Source: QHCF01 sp003244275 (GTDB lineage: Bacteria > Actinomycetota > Acidimicrobiia > Acidimicrobiales > QHCF01). Taken from it: a stretch of DNA of 22,296 nucleotides. Shown in pieces: positions 7,553-13,724 of this stretch. Within the stretch, counting starts at the first letter, position 1. Each line of letters opens with the position of its first letter. The stretch spans positions 1-22,296 of the forward strand of contig DAIROT010000037.1 in NCBI GenBank assembly GCA_036806345.1. Reading direction: 5' to 3'. The position numbers and the translations under genes are program-made. The notes under the pieces are model-generated. The model made no database searches. It saw only the letters and a program-made list of their open reading frames with translations, and was not told the DNA's origin.

Positions 7553-8082
7553 CGCGAGAGGACCTGGTTTCAGGTACTGAGCCTACGCCGCCGAGGTGGC
7601 TTCCCTGGATCTCGGTGGCGGTGACGGTGGCGGGACTGGGAGCTTCCAGCTACCTGACGCTGGCCCACTACACCACGGCATCTATTCTGGCCTGCAACAC
7701 CACTGGCCTGGTGGACTGCGCGGCCGTGACCACCAGCCCTCAGTCGATGGTCTTAGGGATCCCGGTGGCGGTGCTCGGACTGGGGTGGTTCGTGGCTATG
7801 TTGGGCCTGAGTCTGCCCGGCACCTGGCGCACCACGCTCCGCTGGCTGGCACCGGTCCGGATGGCCCTGGCTGGCGTGGGCATGGCCTTTGTTCTCTACC
7901 TGGTCTACGCAGAGCTGCTGGTCCTGCACCACATCTGTCTCTGGTGCACCAGCGTCCACGTGCTCACCTTCGGGCTGTTCATGTTGGTGGCATTGGGCAC
8001 GGCCCATGCCGGCCTACCGATGACACCGACGCCAGCTGACCCGACACGTCGTCCAGCAGAGCCTTTCGCTCGACTTCGTTGA
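7549..8082 (+). CDS. Vitamin K epoxide reductase (VKOR) family membrane oxidoreductase
   Basis: This 177 aa, multi-pass protein of the bacterial VKOR family reoxidises a DsbA-like partner and passes electrons to quinone. Four membrane segments can be drawn (about 20-40, 68-88, 102-126, 132-152). The loop cysteines are Cys49 and Cys57 (in GLVDC), and the quinone-side redox pair is CLWC (Cys130, Cys133). All four key cysteines are present. The start is ATG 7549, overlapping the DUF929 stop as ATGA. The last 104 bases overlap the convergent whiB gene. The short Pro-rich C-terminus is not part of the conserved fold. Confidence 0.93.
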   Translation: MTREDLVSGTEPTPPRWLPWISVAVTVAGLGASSYLTLAHYTTASILACNTTGLVDCAAVTTSPQSMVLGIPVAVLGLGWFVAMLGLSLPGTWRTTLRWLAPVRMALAGVGMAFVLYLVYAELLVLHHICLWCTSVHVLTFGLFMLVALGTAHAGLPMTPTPADPTRRPAEPFARLR

Positions 8083-8299
8083 GGCCACCCCAGATGCCAT
8101 GGGGCTCACGGATGCGAAGGGCATAGTCGAGGCACTGCTGGCGCACTCGGCATTGCCCACAGATTCCCTTGGCCCTTGATTCTCGGGCGACCTTGTCCTC
8201 TTTGCGCTCGGCGTGCGACGGGGGAAAGAACGCGGCCGCTTGGGGCCCTCGACACGCGGCCCGCACCTGCCACAACTCGTCAACACTGCGCATACTCAC
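7979..8299 (-). CDS. WhiB-family iron-sulfur transcriptional regulator
   Basis: This is a 106 aa small actinobacterial regulator that holds a redox- and NO-sensitive [4Fe-4S] cluster and usually acts by binding the primary sigma factor. The four cluster ligands are Cys16, Cys47, Cys50 and Cys56 (AAC...CGQC...QQCLDYAL), followed by the family G(I/V)WGG turn GIWGG (68-72) and a basic helix (NEVERKALL). I prefer GTG 8299 because GGAGGAA lies 5 nt upstream. ATG 8293 would place it 11 nt away. It is divergent from the ArsA-like pair. In Mycobacterium whiB4 is also next to such a pair, so this could be a WhiB4-type protein, by context only. The last 104 bases overlap the end of the VKOR gene tail to tail. 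Confidence 0.93.
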   Translation of the reverse strand: MSMRSVDELWQVRAACRGPQAAAFFPPSHAERKEDKVARESRAKGICGQCRVRQQCLDYALRIREPHGIWGGLNEVERKALLDDVSGQLASVSSVGRHGPCPMPPT

Positions 8300-8359
8300 C
8301 GGCGTTCCTCCCCAATGCGACGCTACCCTCGACCCTGGTTGGGAACAAGGGGCAAACGG

Positions 8360-8365
8360 TAAGAT
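8360..8365 (+). promoter_or_regulatory. Possible -10 element of the ArsA-like operon
   Basis: TAAGAT is a good match to the actinobacterial -10 hexamer, with TTGGGA at 8339 as a poor -35 (15-bp spacing). It overlaps the ATG at 8364. If used, the transcript would be leaderless from the in-frame ATG at 8376 rather than from 8364. It lies in the divergent spacer shared with whiB, where an iron-sulfur regulator could act on both directions. Confidence 0.35.
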
Positions 8366-9479
8366 GATCGCCGAGATGGATGTCGCCGCCTTTTGCCGGC
8401 AGAGCCACGTGCTCATCGTCGCCGGCAAAGGAGGAGTGGGCAAGACCACAGTTGCTGCCGCCCTGGCCCGGGCCACCGCCAGATGTGGCCTGCGAACCCT
8501 CATCATCGAGTTGGAGGCCAGCAGCGGCCTGGCGGCGGCGTTCGGCCAGTCCCACGGGCTGAGCTACCACGAGTCGTCGCTCGAGTTGGGCGGCCCCGGG
8601 GGACCGAACTCCGGGGAGCGGGCCGATCCTGGGGCCGAGGGACCGGGCCGGACAGAGGGGTCGGGGCAGGGCGAGATCCGGGGCCGGGTCCTGACTCCCG
8701 ACGATGCCCTGCTGGACTACCTGGCCGACCACGGGTTGCGCCGGGTGTCCAAGCGCCTGATGTCATCGGGAGCGGCCGAGGTGATATCCACCGCCGTCCC
8801 CGGCGTCCGGGACATCCTGGTCCTGGGCAAGGTCAAACAGTTGGAACGAACAGAGACGGCCGACGTGATCATCATCGACGCTCCGGCAGCCGGTCACGCC
8901 ATCACCTTTCTCACCAGTGCAGCCGGCCTCCTCGACTCCGCCCGGGGCGGCCCGGTCCGATCCCAGGCGTCAGAGGTGGTGGAGATGCTGAGCGACCCCA
9001 GCCGCTGCCAAGTGATCCTGGTCACTCTGCCAGAGGAGACCCCGATCAACGAGGCGGTGGAAACTGCCTACAAGTTGGAGGACCGGGTGGGCATCAGCCT
9101 GGGTCCGGTGGTGGTCAACGGGTTGTACCCTCACCTCGAGGGTCTCGACGTCGATCCCTTGGCTGTGGCTGGCGCCGCCGGGATAACGCTGGCTGGCGGA
9201 CAGGCGGAGGCCATGCGAGAGGCAGCCGTATTTCGCGGTCGGCGTCAGCAACTCCAGAGCGAACAGGTCCGGCGATTGGCCGAGGCTCTGCCGCTCCCCC
9301 AGATCACCCTTCCTTACCTCTTCACCACCTCGATAGGTGTGGCCCAGAGCGCCATGCTGGCCGACGCGCTGGTAGAGGGCATTCGGGCGCTCCCCGAACC
9401 CGGCCCCGATGGCTACGGTGGCCAACTCCCGGATCTGGCATTCACGGGCCCGGTCTCGCCCGGCGACCTCGGGCCGTGA
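8364..9479 (+). CDS. ArsA/Get3-like ATPase, first subunit (Rv3679-like)
   Basis: This is a 371 aa SIMIBI-class P-loop ATPase of the ArsA/Get3 family. The deviant Walker A is complete: GKGGVGKTT (21-29) with both the signature and catalytic lysines. A switch-II/Walker-B-like IDAPAAGHA follows (171-179). Residues about 74-106 are a Gly/Glu/Pro-rich low-complexity insertion. No arsenite metallothiol Cys cluster or arsR/arsB neighbour is seen, so arsenic resistance is unlikely. Mycobacterial homologues (Rv3679 with Rv3680) form a two-gene pair near whiB4 and ponA2. ATG 8364 has AAGGGG about 11 nt upstream, and ATG 8376 is the alternative. The stop overlaps the next start as GTGA, giving strict coupling with the second ATPase. 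Confidence 0.9.
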   Translation: MIAEMDVAAFCRQSHVLIVAGKGGVGKTTVAAALARATARCGLRTLIIELEASSGLAAAFGQSHGLSYHESSLELGGPGGPNSGERADPGAEGPGRTEGSGQGEIRGRVLTPDDALLDYLADHGLRRVSKRLMSSGAAEVISTAVPGVRDILVLGKVKQLERTETADVIIIDAPAAGHAITFLTSAAGLLDSARGGPVRSQASEVVEMLSDPSRCQVILVTLPEETPINEAVETAYKLEDRVGISLGPVVVNGLYPHLEGLDVDPLAVAGAAGITLAGGQAEAMREAAVFRGRRQQLQSEQVRRLAEALPLPQITLPYLFTTSIGVAQSAMLADALVEGIRALPEPGPDGYGGQLPDLAFTGPVSPGDLGP

Positions 9480-10663
9480 CGCAGAGCGGGGAGGTTGACG
9501 GCGGACCGATTGAGGGCGCGGCGATCGAGGGGGGGAAGAAGCTCATCGACCTGGCGGTGGACATGGGTGGACTGGCAGAGGACCGGTCCATCGTGGTGTG
9601 CTGCGGAACGGGCGGCGTGGGCAAGACCACCACCGCAGCCGCCATTGCCCTGGAAGGAGCCCGGCGAGGCCGACGGGCGTGTGTAGTCACCATCGACCCG
9701 GCCCGCCGGCTGGCCGACGCACTGGGCCTGGAATCCCTCACCAATCGTCCCGGCCTGGTCGAGGGCGACTGGCCGGGTGAGCTGTGGGCCCTGATGCTCG
9801 ACACCAAAGGGACCTTCGACGATCTGGTGGTCCGCTATGCAGGAGAGGAGGAGCAGGCCCAGGCCATCTTGGCCAACCGGCTGTACCGCAATCTCTCGGG
9901 CGCCCTGTCGGGAACGCAGGAGTACATGGCCATGGAGAAGCTCTATGAACTGCACGAGAGTGGCTCCTTCGACCTGATCGTGGTGGATACCCCCCCTAAT
10001 CGCAACGCCCTCGACTTCCTGGAGGCACCCCGTCGGCTGACCCGGTTCCTCGACAACCGGGTGTTTCGCATGCTGGTCATGCCCACCAGGGCGTATTTCC
10101 GCGCCATGAGCATGGCCACCCAGGCCTTCCTGCGCACCATTTCCAAGGTGGTCGGAACGGAGATGATGAACGACGCGGTGGCGTTCTTTCGGGCCTTCGA
10201 GGGCATGGAGGAGGGCTTTAGGGACCGAGCCAACCAGGTACGCGGCCTGCTGTCAGCAACGACAACGGCGTTTGTGGTGGTGGCTTCGCCGCGAGACGAT
10301 GCGGTGGCGGAGGCCCTTTACTTCGTCGGCAAGCTCCAAGAGGCCGAGGTCCCCATCCAGGCCCTGATCGTCAACCGCCTGCACCCGCGTTTCGGCGTTG
10401 AGCCCGGGCCTCTGCCCACCGGACTGACTGGGTCGCTGGGAGCGCTGGTGACCAACTTGGTCGACTTTCGCGCCGTGGCCGACGAGGAAGAGCTGGGCTT
10501 TGCCGAGCTGGTGTCCAGGCTGGGAACCTCCCCAGTGGTGCGAGTTCCCCTACTGGCCGATGACGTCCACGATCTGGCCGGACTGAGAAAGGTGGCCGCT
10601 CACCTGTTCGGATCGGGCGCAAGGCAGCCGACTACCCCAAGGCATGAACCGTCTCACTCCTGA
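9476..10663 (+). CDS. ArsA/Get3-like ATPase, second subunit (Rv3680-like)
   Basis: This 395 aa ArsA-family ATPase is coupled to the first subunit by a 4-nt GTGA overlap, which fixes the GTG start. The P-loop reads GTGGVGKTT (44-52). The P-loop Lys50 is present, but the signature lysine of the deviant Walker A motif is Thr45. TIDPARRLADALG (72-84) and IVVDTPPNRNALDFLEAP (168-185, Asp171) are family landmarks. As in the mycobacterial pair, the two paralogues probably form a heteromeric ATPase in which one P-loop is modified. The true client (tail-anchored protein, envelope factor or anion) cannot be told from sequence. The 3' end overlaps the convergent STAS gene by 10 bp. Confidence 0.9.
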   Translation: MTQSGEVDGGPIEGAAIEGGKKLIDLAVDMGGLAEDRSIVVCCGTGGVGKTTTAAAIALEGARRGRRACVVTIDPARRLADALGLESLTNRPGLVEGDWPGELWALMLDTKGTFDDLVVRYAGEEEQAQAILANRLYRNLSGALSGTQEYMAMEKLYELHESGSFDLIVVDTPPNRNALDFLEAPRRLTRFLDNRVFRMLVMPTRAYFRAMSMATQAFLRTISKVVGTEMMNDAVAFFRAFEGMEEGFRDRANQVRGLLSATTTAFVVVASPRDDAVAEALYFVGKLQEAEVPIQALIVNRLHPRFGVEPGPLPTGLTGSLGALVTNLVDFRAVADEEELGFAELVSRLGTSPVVRVPLLADDVHDLAGLRKVAAHLFGSGARQPTTPRHEPSHS

Positions 10664-11010
10664 TCGGTCGTCGGGCTGTCCATCAGGGCAGCCGCTGCTT
10701 CTTCGACTGTACCGGCCACCGTCACTATACGGTCGAAGCCGGTCGTGCGCAGCAGGCGGGTGAGGGTGGGTCGGCTGCAACTGACGGCCACGTCCCCGCC
10801 GAGCTCCCGGGCCCGGCGGATGCCACCGATGAGTGCTCCCAGCCCGGCCGAGTCCACGAACGGCACCGCAGACATGTCGATGAGGAGCCGGGAGCTGGTT
10901 GCCAGCTGAGCCAGGGCCTGGCGGAATTGGCTGACGGTAAAGGCATCGAGTTCCCCCACTGGGCGACACAACGTGTACCCCTCGTTGGCATCGATCTGGA
11001 TGTCTAGCAA
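10654..11010 (-). CDS. STAS-domain anti-sigma factor antagonist
   Basis: This 118 aa single STAS domain is of the SpoIIAA/RsbV type, which releases a sigma factor by binding its anti-sigma kinase when unphosphorylated. The conserved phosphorylation loop is DMSAVPFVDSAGLGAL with Ser54. The start is TTG 11010, chosen because GAGGAGGA lies a few bases upstream and because the protein then begins directly at the first beta strand. No anti-sigma kinase lies beside it. The divergent neighbour is a receiver-domain protein, which suggests a partner-switching or response circuit, though this is inference. Confidence 0.9.
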   Translation of the reverse strand: MLDIQIDANEGYTLCRPVGELDAFTVSQFRQALAQLATSSRLLIDMSAVPFVDSAGLGALIGGIRRARELGGDVAVSCSRPTLTRLLRTTGFDRIVTVAGTVEEAAAALMDSPTTDQE

Positions 11011-11143
11011 CGCTCCTCCTCGCTTACTGGCATCGGGGACTGTTGCTGTCCTTCCGGTCGACCACACCTCATGTCACCCATTCCATCAGTTGGCTCGAGA
11101 GCCGCGCGATGGTGGTTCGATCCTACCCAGCCGCCAGCCGGGC

Positions 11144-11149
11144 TACCCT
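11144..11149 (+). promoter_or_regulatory. -10 element of a probable leaderless receiver-domain gene
   Basis: TACCCT matches TANNNT and ends 5 nt before the GTG start at 11155, so transcription should begin at or next to the start codon. No Shine-Dalgarno sequence is present, which agrees with a leaderless message. Confidence 0.5.
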
Positions 11150-11154
11150 TGGGC

Positions 11155-11592
11155 GTGCCCAGGGTCCTGATCGTGAGCGACGCGGCCAACGTCAGAGCAG
11201 ACGTGCGGTCGGTCCTGGGCGGACCTGCCGCCGATGTCCGCGAGCTGGACTCTGGGGCCCAGGTGGCCGGCCAGGTCAAGGCCGAACCACCCGACCTGCT
11301 CGTGCTCGATCTCCAGATCGGGAACATGGGCGGTATGGCGACCTGTCTCGATCTGCGCTTGGAGGAATCCGCCGGGCGTCTCCCGCACGTGCCCGTGCTC
11401 ATGCTGCTGGACCGCCGGGCGGACGTCTTCCTGGCTCGGCGCTCGGCCGCCGAAGGGTGGGTCGTCAAGCCTCTGGACCCAATCCGGTTGCGGGTAGCCA
11501 TACAGGCGATCCTGGGCGGCGGGACCTACGAGGACACCTCTTACCAACCCTCACCCATCCTGGTGGGAGAGGAGCCGGGACCGGTGCCGTGA
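11155..11592 (+). CDS. Stand-alone response-regulator receiver domain protein
   Basis: This 145 aa protein consists of one CheY-like receiver domain and a short Pro/Glu-rich tail, with no DNA-binding output. RVLIVSDAA supplies one residue of the acidic pocket (Asp9). The phospho-acceptor is Asp52 in VLDLQIGNMGG, and the conserved Lys is Lys105 in VVKPLDP. The Thr/Ser that normally follows beta-4 is Leu (VLMLLDRR), so switching may be weak or atypical. GTG 11155 is chosen because the fold starts immediately and a -10 hexamer lies at leaderless spacing. An upstream ATG at 11071 would add 28 residues without family similarity. It is divergent from the STAS gene. Confidence 0.85.
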   Translation: MPRVLIVSDAANVRADVRSVLGGPAADVRELDSGAQVAGQVKAEPPDLLVLDLQIGNMGGMATCLDLRLEESAGRLPHVPVLMLLDRRADVFLARRSAAEGWVVKPLDPIRLRVAIQAILGGGTYEDTSYQPSPILVGEEPGPVP

Positions 11593-11660
11593 GGTCGGGC
11601 TGAACTCCGGTCCGGTGGGCGGCACGAGGGAACCCACTGAGTCCGGCCCAGACCATCGGG

Positions 11661-11666
11661 TAGCAT
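11661..11666 (+). promoter_or_regulatory. Possible -10 element of tRNA-Pro
   Basis: TAGCAT lies 13 nt upstream of the mature tRNA 5' end, leaving a short precursor leader. A -35 at normal spacing is not convincing. Confidence 0.4.
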
Positions 11667-11679
11667 CGGCTCGGCCATA

Positions 11680-11754
11680 CGGGAAGTAGCGCAGCTTGGT
11701 TAGCGCGCAGCGTTCGGGACGCTGAGGCCGCGGGTTCAAATCCCGCCTTCCCGA
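11680..11754 (+). tRNA. tRNA-Pro (anticodon CGG)
   Basis: This is a complete 75-nt cloverleaf. The acceptor stem CGGGAAG pairs with CTTCCCG. The D arm is GCGC/GCGC, the anticodon arm is CAGCG-TTCGGGA-CGCTG, and the T arm is GCGGG-TTCAAAT-CCCGC. The loop gives anticodon CGG, reading proline codon CCG, which is common in this GC-rich genome. The CCA end is not encoded, since the discriminator A is followed by CTC. Confidence 0.97.
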
Positions 11755-11801
11755 CTCCTCAACCGGCCGTGGGTGGCCCTTCCGGGCCTCGGCCGGCTCA
11801 G

Positions 11802-12317
11802 TCAGAGCCGGTCGATCCGCTTGGCCACGCCTGTCGGCCCGACGTCGATCAGCTGGCTCTGTTCGACCGACCGGTACTCGCCGCCCACGAGCGCCCGCCA
11901 ATGGACTCTGCGCGGCTGCGGGTCGAGGATCACCAGCTCGTCCACCCGGTGGGCGCCGTAGAACGGGAGCTTGGCCCAGGTCTCGTCGTTCGGCGAGACG
12001 ACCTCGACTACCAGGGCGGCGGTGGGATGCCACTGCTCGGCTGCGCCCGGGCGGTGAAGCGCCAGGTCCGGAGCGCGGTAGTCGTCTGGATCGCCGATTG
12101 CGACGGCTCCCGTCAGCTCCAAGCCGGCTGCGTCGGCGTAGGGACCCAGCAATCGCGCCAGGAGCATCACCAGCCGCTCGTGCTCGTGACTGGCGGGCGG
12201 ATTCATGTGCAGCACACGATTCCACACCTCATCGCGCCGATCAGCTCCCCACCGGCTGCGCTGGTCGAGCAACGCATCAAACGGGGCCGGAGGAGGGTCC
12301 GGCAACAGTGTCCGCAC
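11802..12317 (-). CDS. Uma2-family (DUF820) putative restriction-endonuclease-fold protein
   Basis: This 171 aa protein has the PD-(D/E)xK-like core of the Uma2 family: YRAPDLAL (Asp84), VVEVVSPNDETWAKLPFY (Glu105, Lys116), then HRVDELVILDPQPRRV. Uma2 proteins are frequent, mostly uncharacterised solitary genes, and no methylase or toxin partner is seen here. The start is GTG 12317, with a -10 hexamer at leaderless spacing and no Shine-Dalgarno sequence. It lies between the tRNA and the peptide cassette. The family call is good, but substrate and role are unknown. Confidence 0.87.
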   Translation of the reverse strand: MRTLLPDPPPAPFDALLDQRSRWGADRRDEVWNRVLHMNPPASHEHERLVMLLARLLGPYADAAGLELTGAVAIGDPDDYRAPDLALHRPGAAEQWHPTAALVVEVVSPNDETWAKLPFYGAHRVDELVILDPQPRRVHWRALVGGEYRSVEQSQLIDVGPTGVAKRIDRL

Positions 12318-12323
12318 TCGGGC

Positions 12324-12329
12324 AGATTA
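12324..12329 (-). promoter_or_regulatory. -10 element of a probable leaderless Uma2 gene
   Basis: On the minus strand TAATCT is followed by 6 nt and then the GTG start, the classic spacing for a leaderless transcript. No clear -35 was found. Confidence 0.45.
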
Positions 12330-12351
12330 CCGCAGCTACCTTGACGCTGAT

Positions 12352-13068
12352 CTAGGCCGCGTCCAGCCGCAACGAGACCGAGCCTACGCCGACAACCACC
12401 TCCAGGGAACCTGCGCCATCGCCCACCATCAACTGGCACCGTTCGCCAGCACCGGTGGTTTGACTGCCCGCATCTCCTGCCACCCGCGCTGTACCCACCC
12501 CTGTCATCGCTCGTGCATCAACATTGGAGCCGGGCGCGAACACCACATCGATGGATCCGGTATCGCAGCGGACCAGGGACTGCGACGCACTGAGGACTCC
12601 GGCCAGAGTTACAGTTCCGCTGCCAATGGCCACATCGAGCGGACCAGGAACATCGTGCAGACGGACCAGCCCGGTCTGCAGGCGAACGTGGATCGGGCTG
12701 CGCAGGCCCCTGACTTCAAGGGCGGCGGCTACCGCGACCTCTGCGGTCAGCGCGACCTCAGGTGACATGGTGACGACCAGGGATGACGGATCGGCCTGGC
12801 CAACCGCCCAGCGGCCGCGGATACCGGGGCCGGACACCGTGCAGTGGACGGATTCTCGAGCGCCCTCACCCTCGACCACCATCAGGTCCCCATCCCGGTG
12901 GGACTGATGCGGGCCACGAACCCGCGGCTCGGACAGGCCTGGGATGCCTTCGACCAGGACGGCCTCAAAGCTCCCACGCAAGCTCAGCCGTCGGGGCATG
13001 CTGGCGACGACGGGAGCCGAGTGGGTGGTGGTCGAGTTGCCACCGGAGGGCTGCGACGCCGTGGTCAT
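12352..13068 (-). CDS. DUF4097-like beta-repeat protein, last gene of the peptide cassette
   Basis: This 238 aa protein has no signal peptide or membrane segment. After a Ser/Thr-rich first 25 residues it consists of short alternating beta-strand-like segments rich in Val, Gly and Ser (for example SPIHVRLQTGLVRLHDV, PLDVAIGSGTVTLAGV, DTGSIDVVFAPGSNVDARA), the pattern of DUF4097/adhesin-head beta-helix domains. Its ATG overlaps the stop of the secreted CxxC-repeat gene (ATGA). It lacks its own ribosome site, so it depends on upstream translation. Family membership is by pattern only and function is unknown. The linkage suggests a role with the exported peptides. Confidence 0.75.
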   Translation of the reverse strand: MTTASQPSGGNSTTTHSAPVVASMPRRLSLRGSFEAVLVEGIPGLSEPRVRGPHQSHRDGDLMVVEGEGARESVHCTVSGPGIRGRWAVGQADPSSLVVTMSPEVALTAEVAVAAALEVRGLRSPIHVRLQTGLVRLHDVPGPLDVAIGSGTVTLAGVLSASQSLVRCDTGSIDVVFAPGSNVDARAMTGVGTARVAGDAGSQTTGAGERCQLMVGDGAGSLEVVVGVGSVSLRLDAA

Positions 13069-13724
13069 GTCATCATCACATTGGTGGTCGACGAGCTGGT
13101 TGGGGTGTTGTCTCCCATGGCGCCGACACTGCGCTCTTGACGAGAACCGCCACGACCGCCCCGCTGGCTGGGATTGATCGGCACCAAATCGGTGGCCAGG
13201 GTCTGGTTGAGCTGGGACATGAGAGCCGCCACCTGAGTCTTCAGCTGGGGACCGGTCAGCCCTGACGAGCGAAGCCGTTGGAGGCTGGCCTCGATCTGAG
13301 CGAGCTCTCGGTTGCCTTGAGGGGAAAGGCGCTCGGGGACTGGGGTTTGAACGACGAATTGGTAGGCGAGCGCCACGGTGTCGCACATGGTGCACTTGTA
13401 GTTGACGGCGGTAGCGGTATTGGTCGGCGTGTATACGCTCGGGCTCCCCGAGGCCAGAACCACCTGAACGCCGATGGCAACTGTCTGGCAGCTCGTACAG
13501 CTGGCATAAGCGGTGGCTGTGTTGGTCGGATTGACCACGCCACCATTGATCTGTTGAAGGGCAAAGGCGATACGGAAGACCGACGAGGCGTCCCTGGTGT
13601 TGACTGCGCTTGCGGTATTGGTCGGTGACCCGGCCCCGGGCGCTTCAGAGGCCCAGGCCTGGCTGGCCGGGAAGGCCAGGATGAGAGCCATAATGCTGCC
13701 GGCAATAACTAGTGGTCGTCTCAT
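13065..13724 (-). CDS. Secreted protein with three NTATA repeats, two carrying CxxC
   Basis: This 219 aa protein has a clear signal peptide (RR start, hydrophobic core, AWA cleavage after residue 25). The mature part has three repeats of about 26 residues at 34-59, 66-91 and 100-125. Each begins PTNTA(S/T)A and ends in a hydrophobic beta-like stretch. Repeats 2 and 3 carry CTSC (Cys76/79) and CTMC (Cys111/114), and repeat 1 has DASS in their place. A helical segment (about 135-180, LAQIEASLQRL...ALMSQLNQTLATDL) and a polar tail follow. A GAGGGAG ribosome site precedes the ATG, which overlaps the metalloprotease stop as ATGA. I do not recognise a named family. The paired cysteines suggest disulfides or metal binding outside the cell, and it may be a structural partner of the Asn/Thr/Ala-rich peptides. 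Confidence 0.88.
   Translation of the reverse strand: MRRPLVIAGSIMALILAFPASQAWASEAPGAGSPTNTASAVNTRDASSVFRIAFALQQINGGVVNPTNTATAYASCTSCQTVAIGVQVVLASGSPSVYTPTNTATAVNYKCTMCDTVALAYQFVVQTPVPERLSPQGNRELAQIEASLQRLRSSGLTGPQLKTQVAALMSQLNQTLATDLVPINPSQRGGRGGSRQERSVGAMGDNTPTSSSTTNVMMT

Noticed and set aside
8364..10663. Arsenite efflux operon
   Set aside because: The ATPases are of the ArsA/Get3 family, but there is no arsB/acr3, arsR, arsD or arsC and no metallothiol Cys cluster. The gene context matches the mycobacterial non-arsenic pair.
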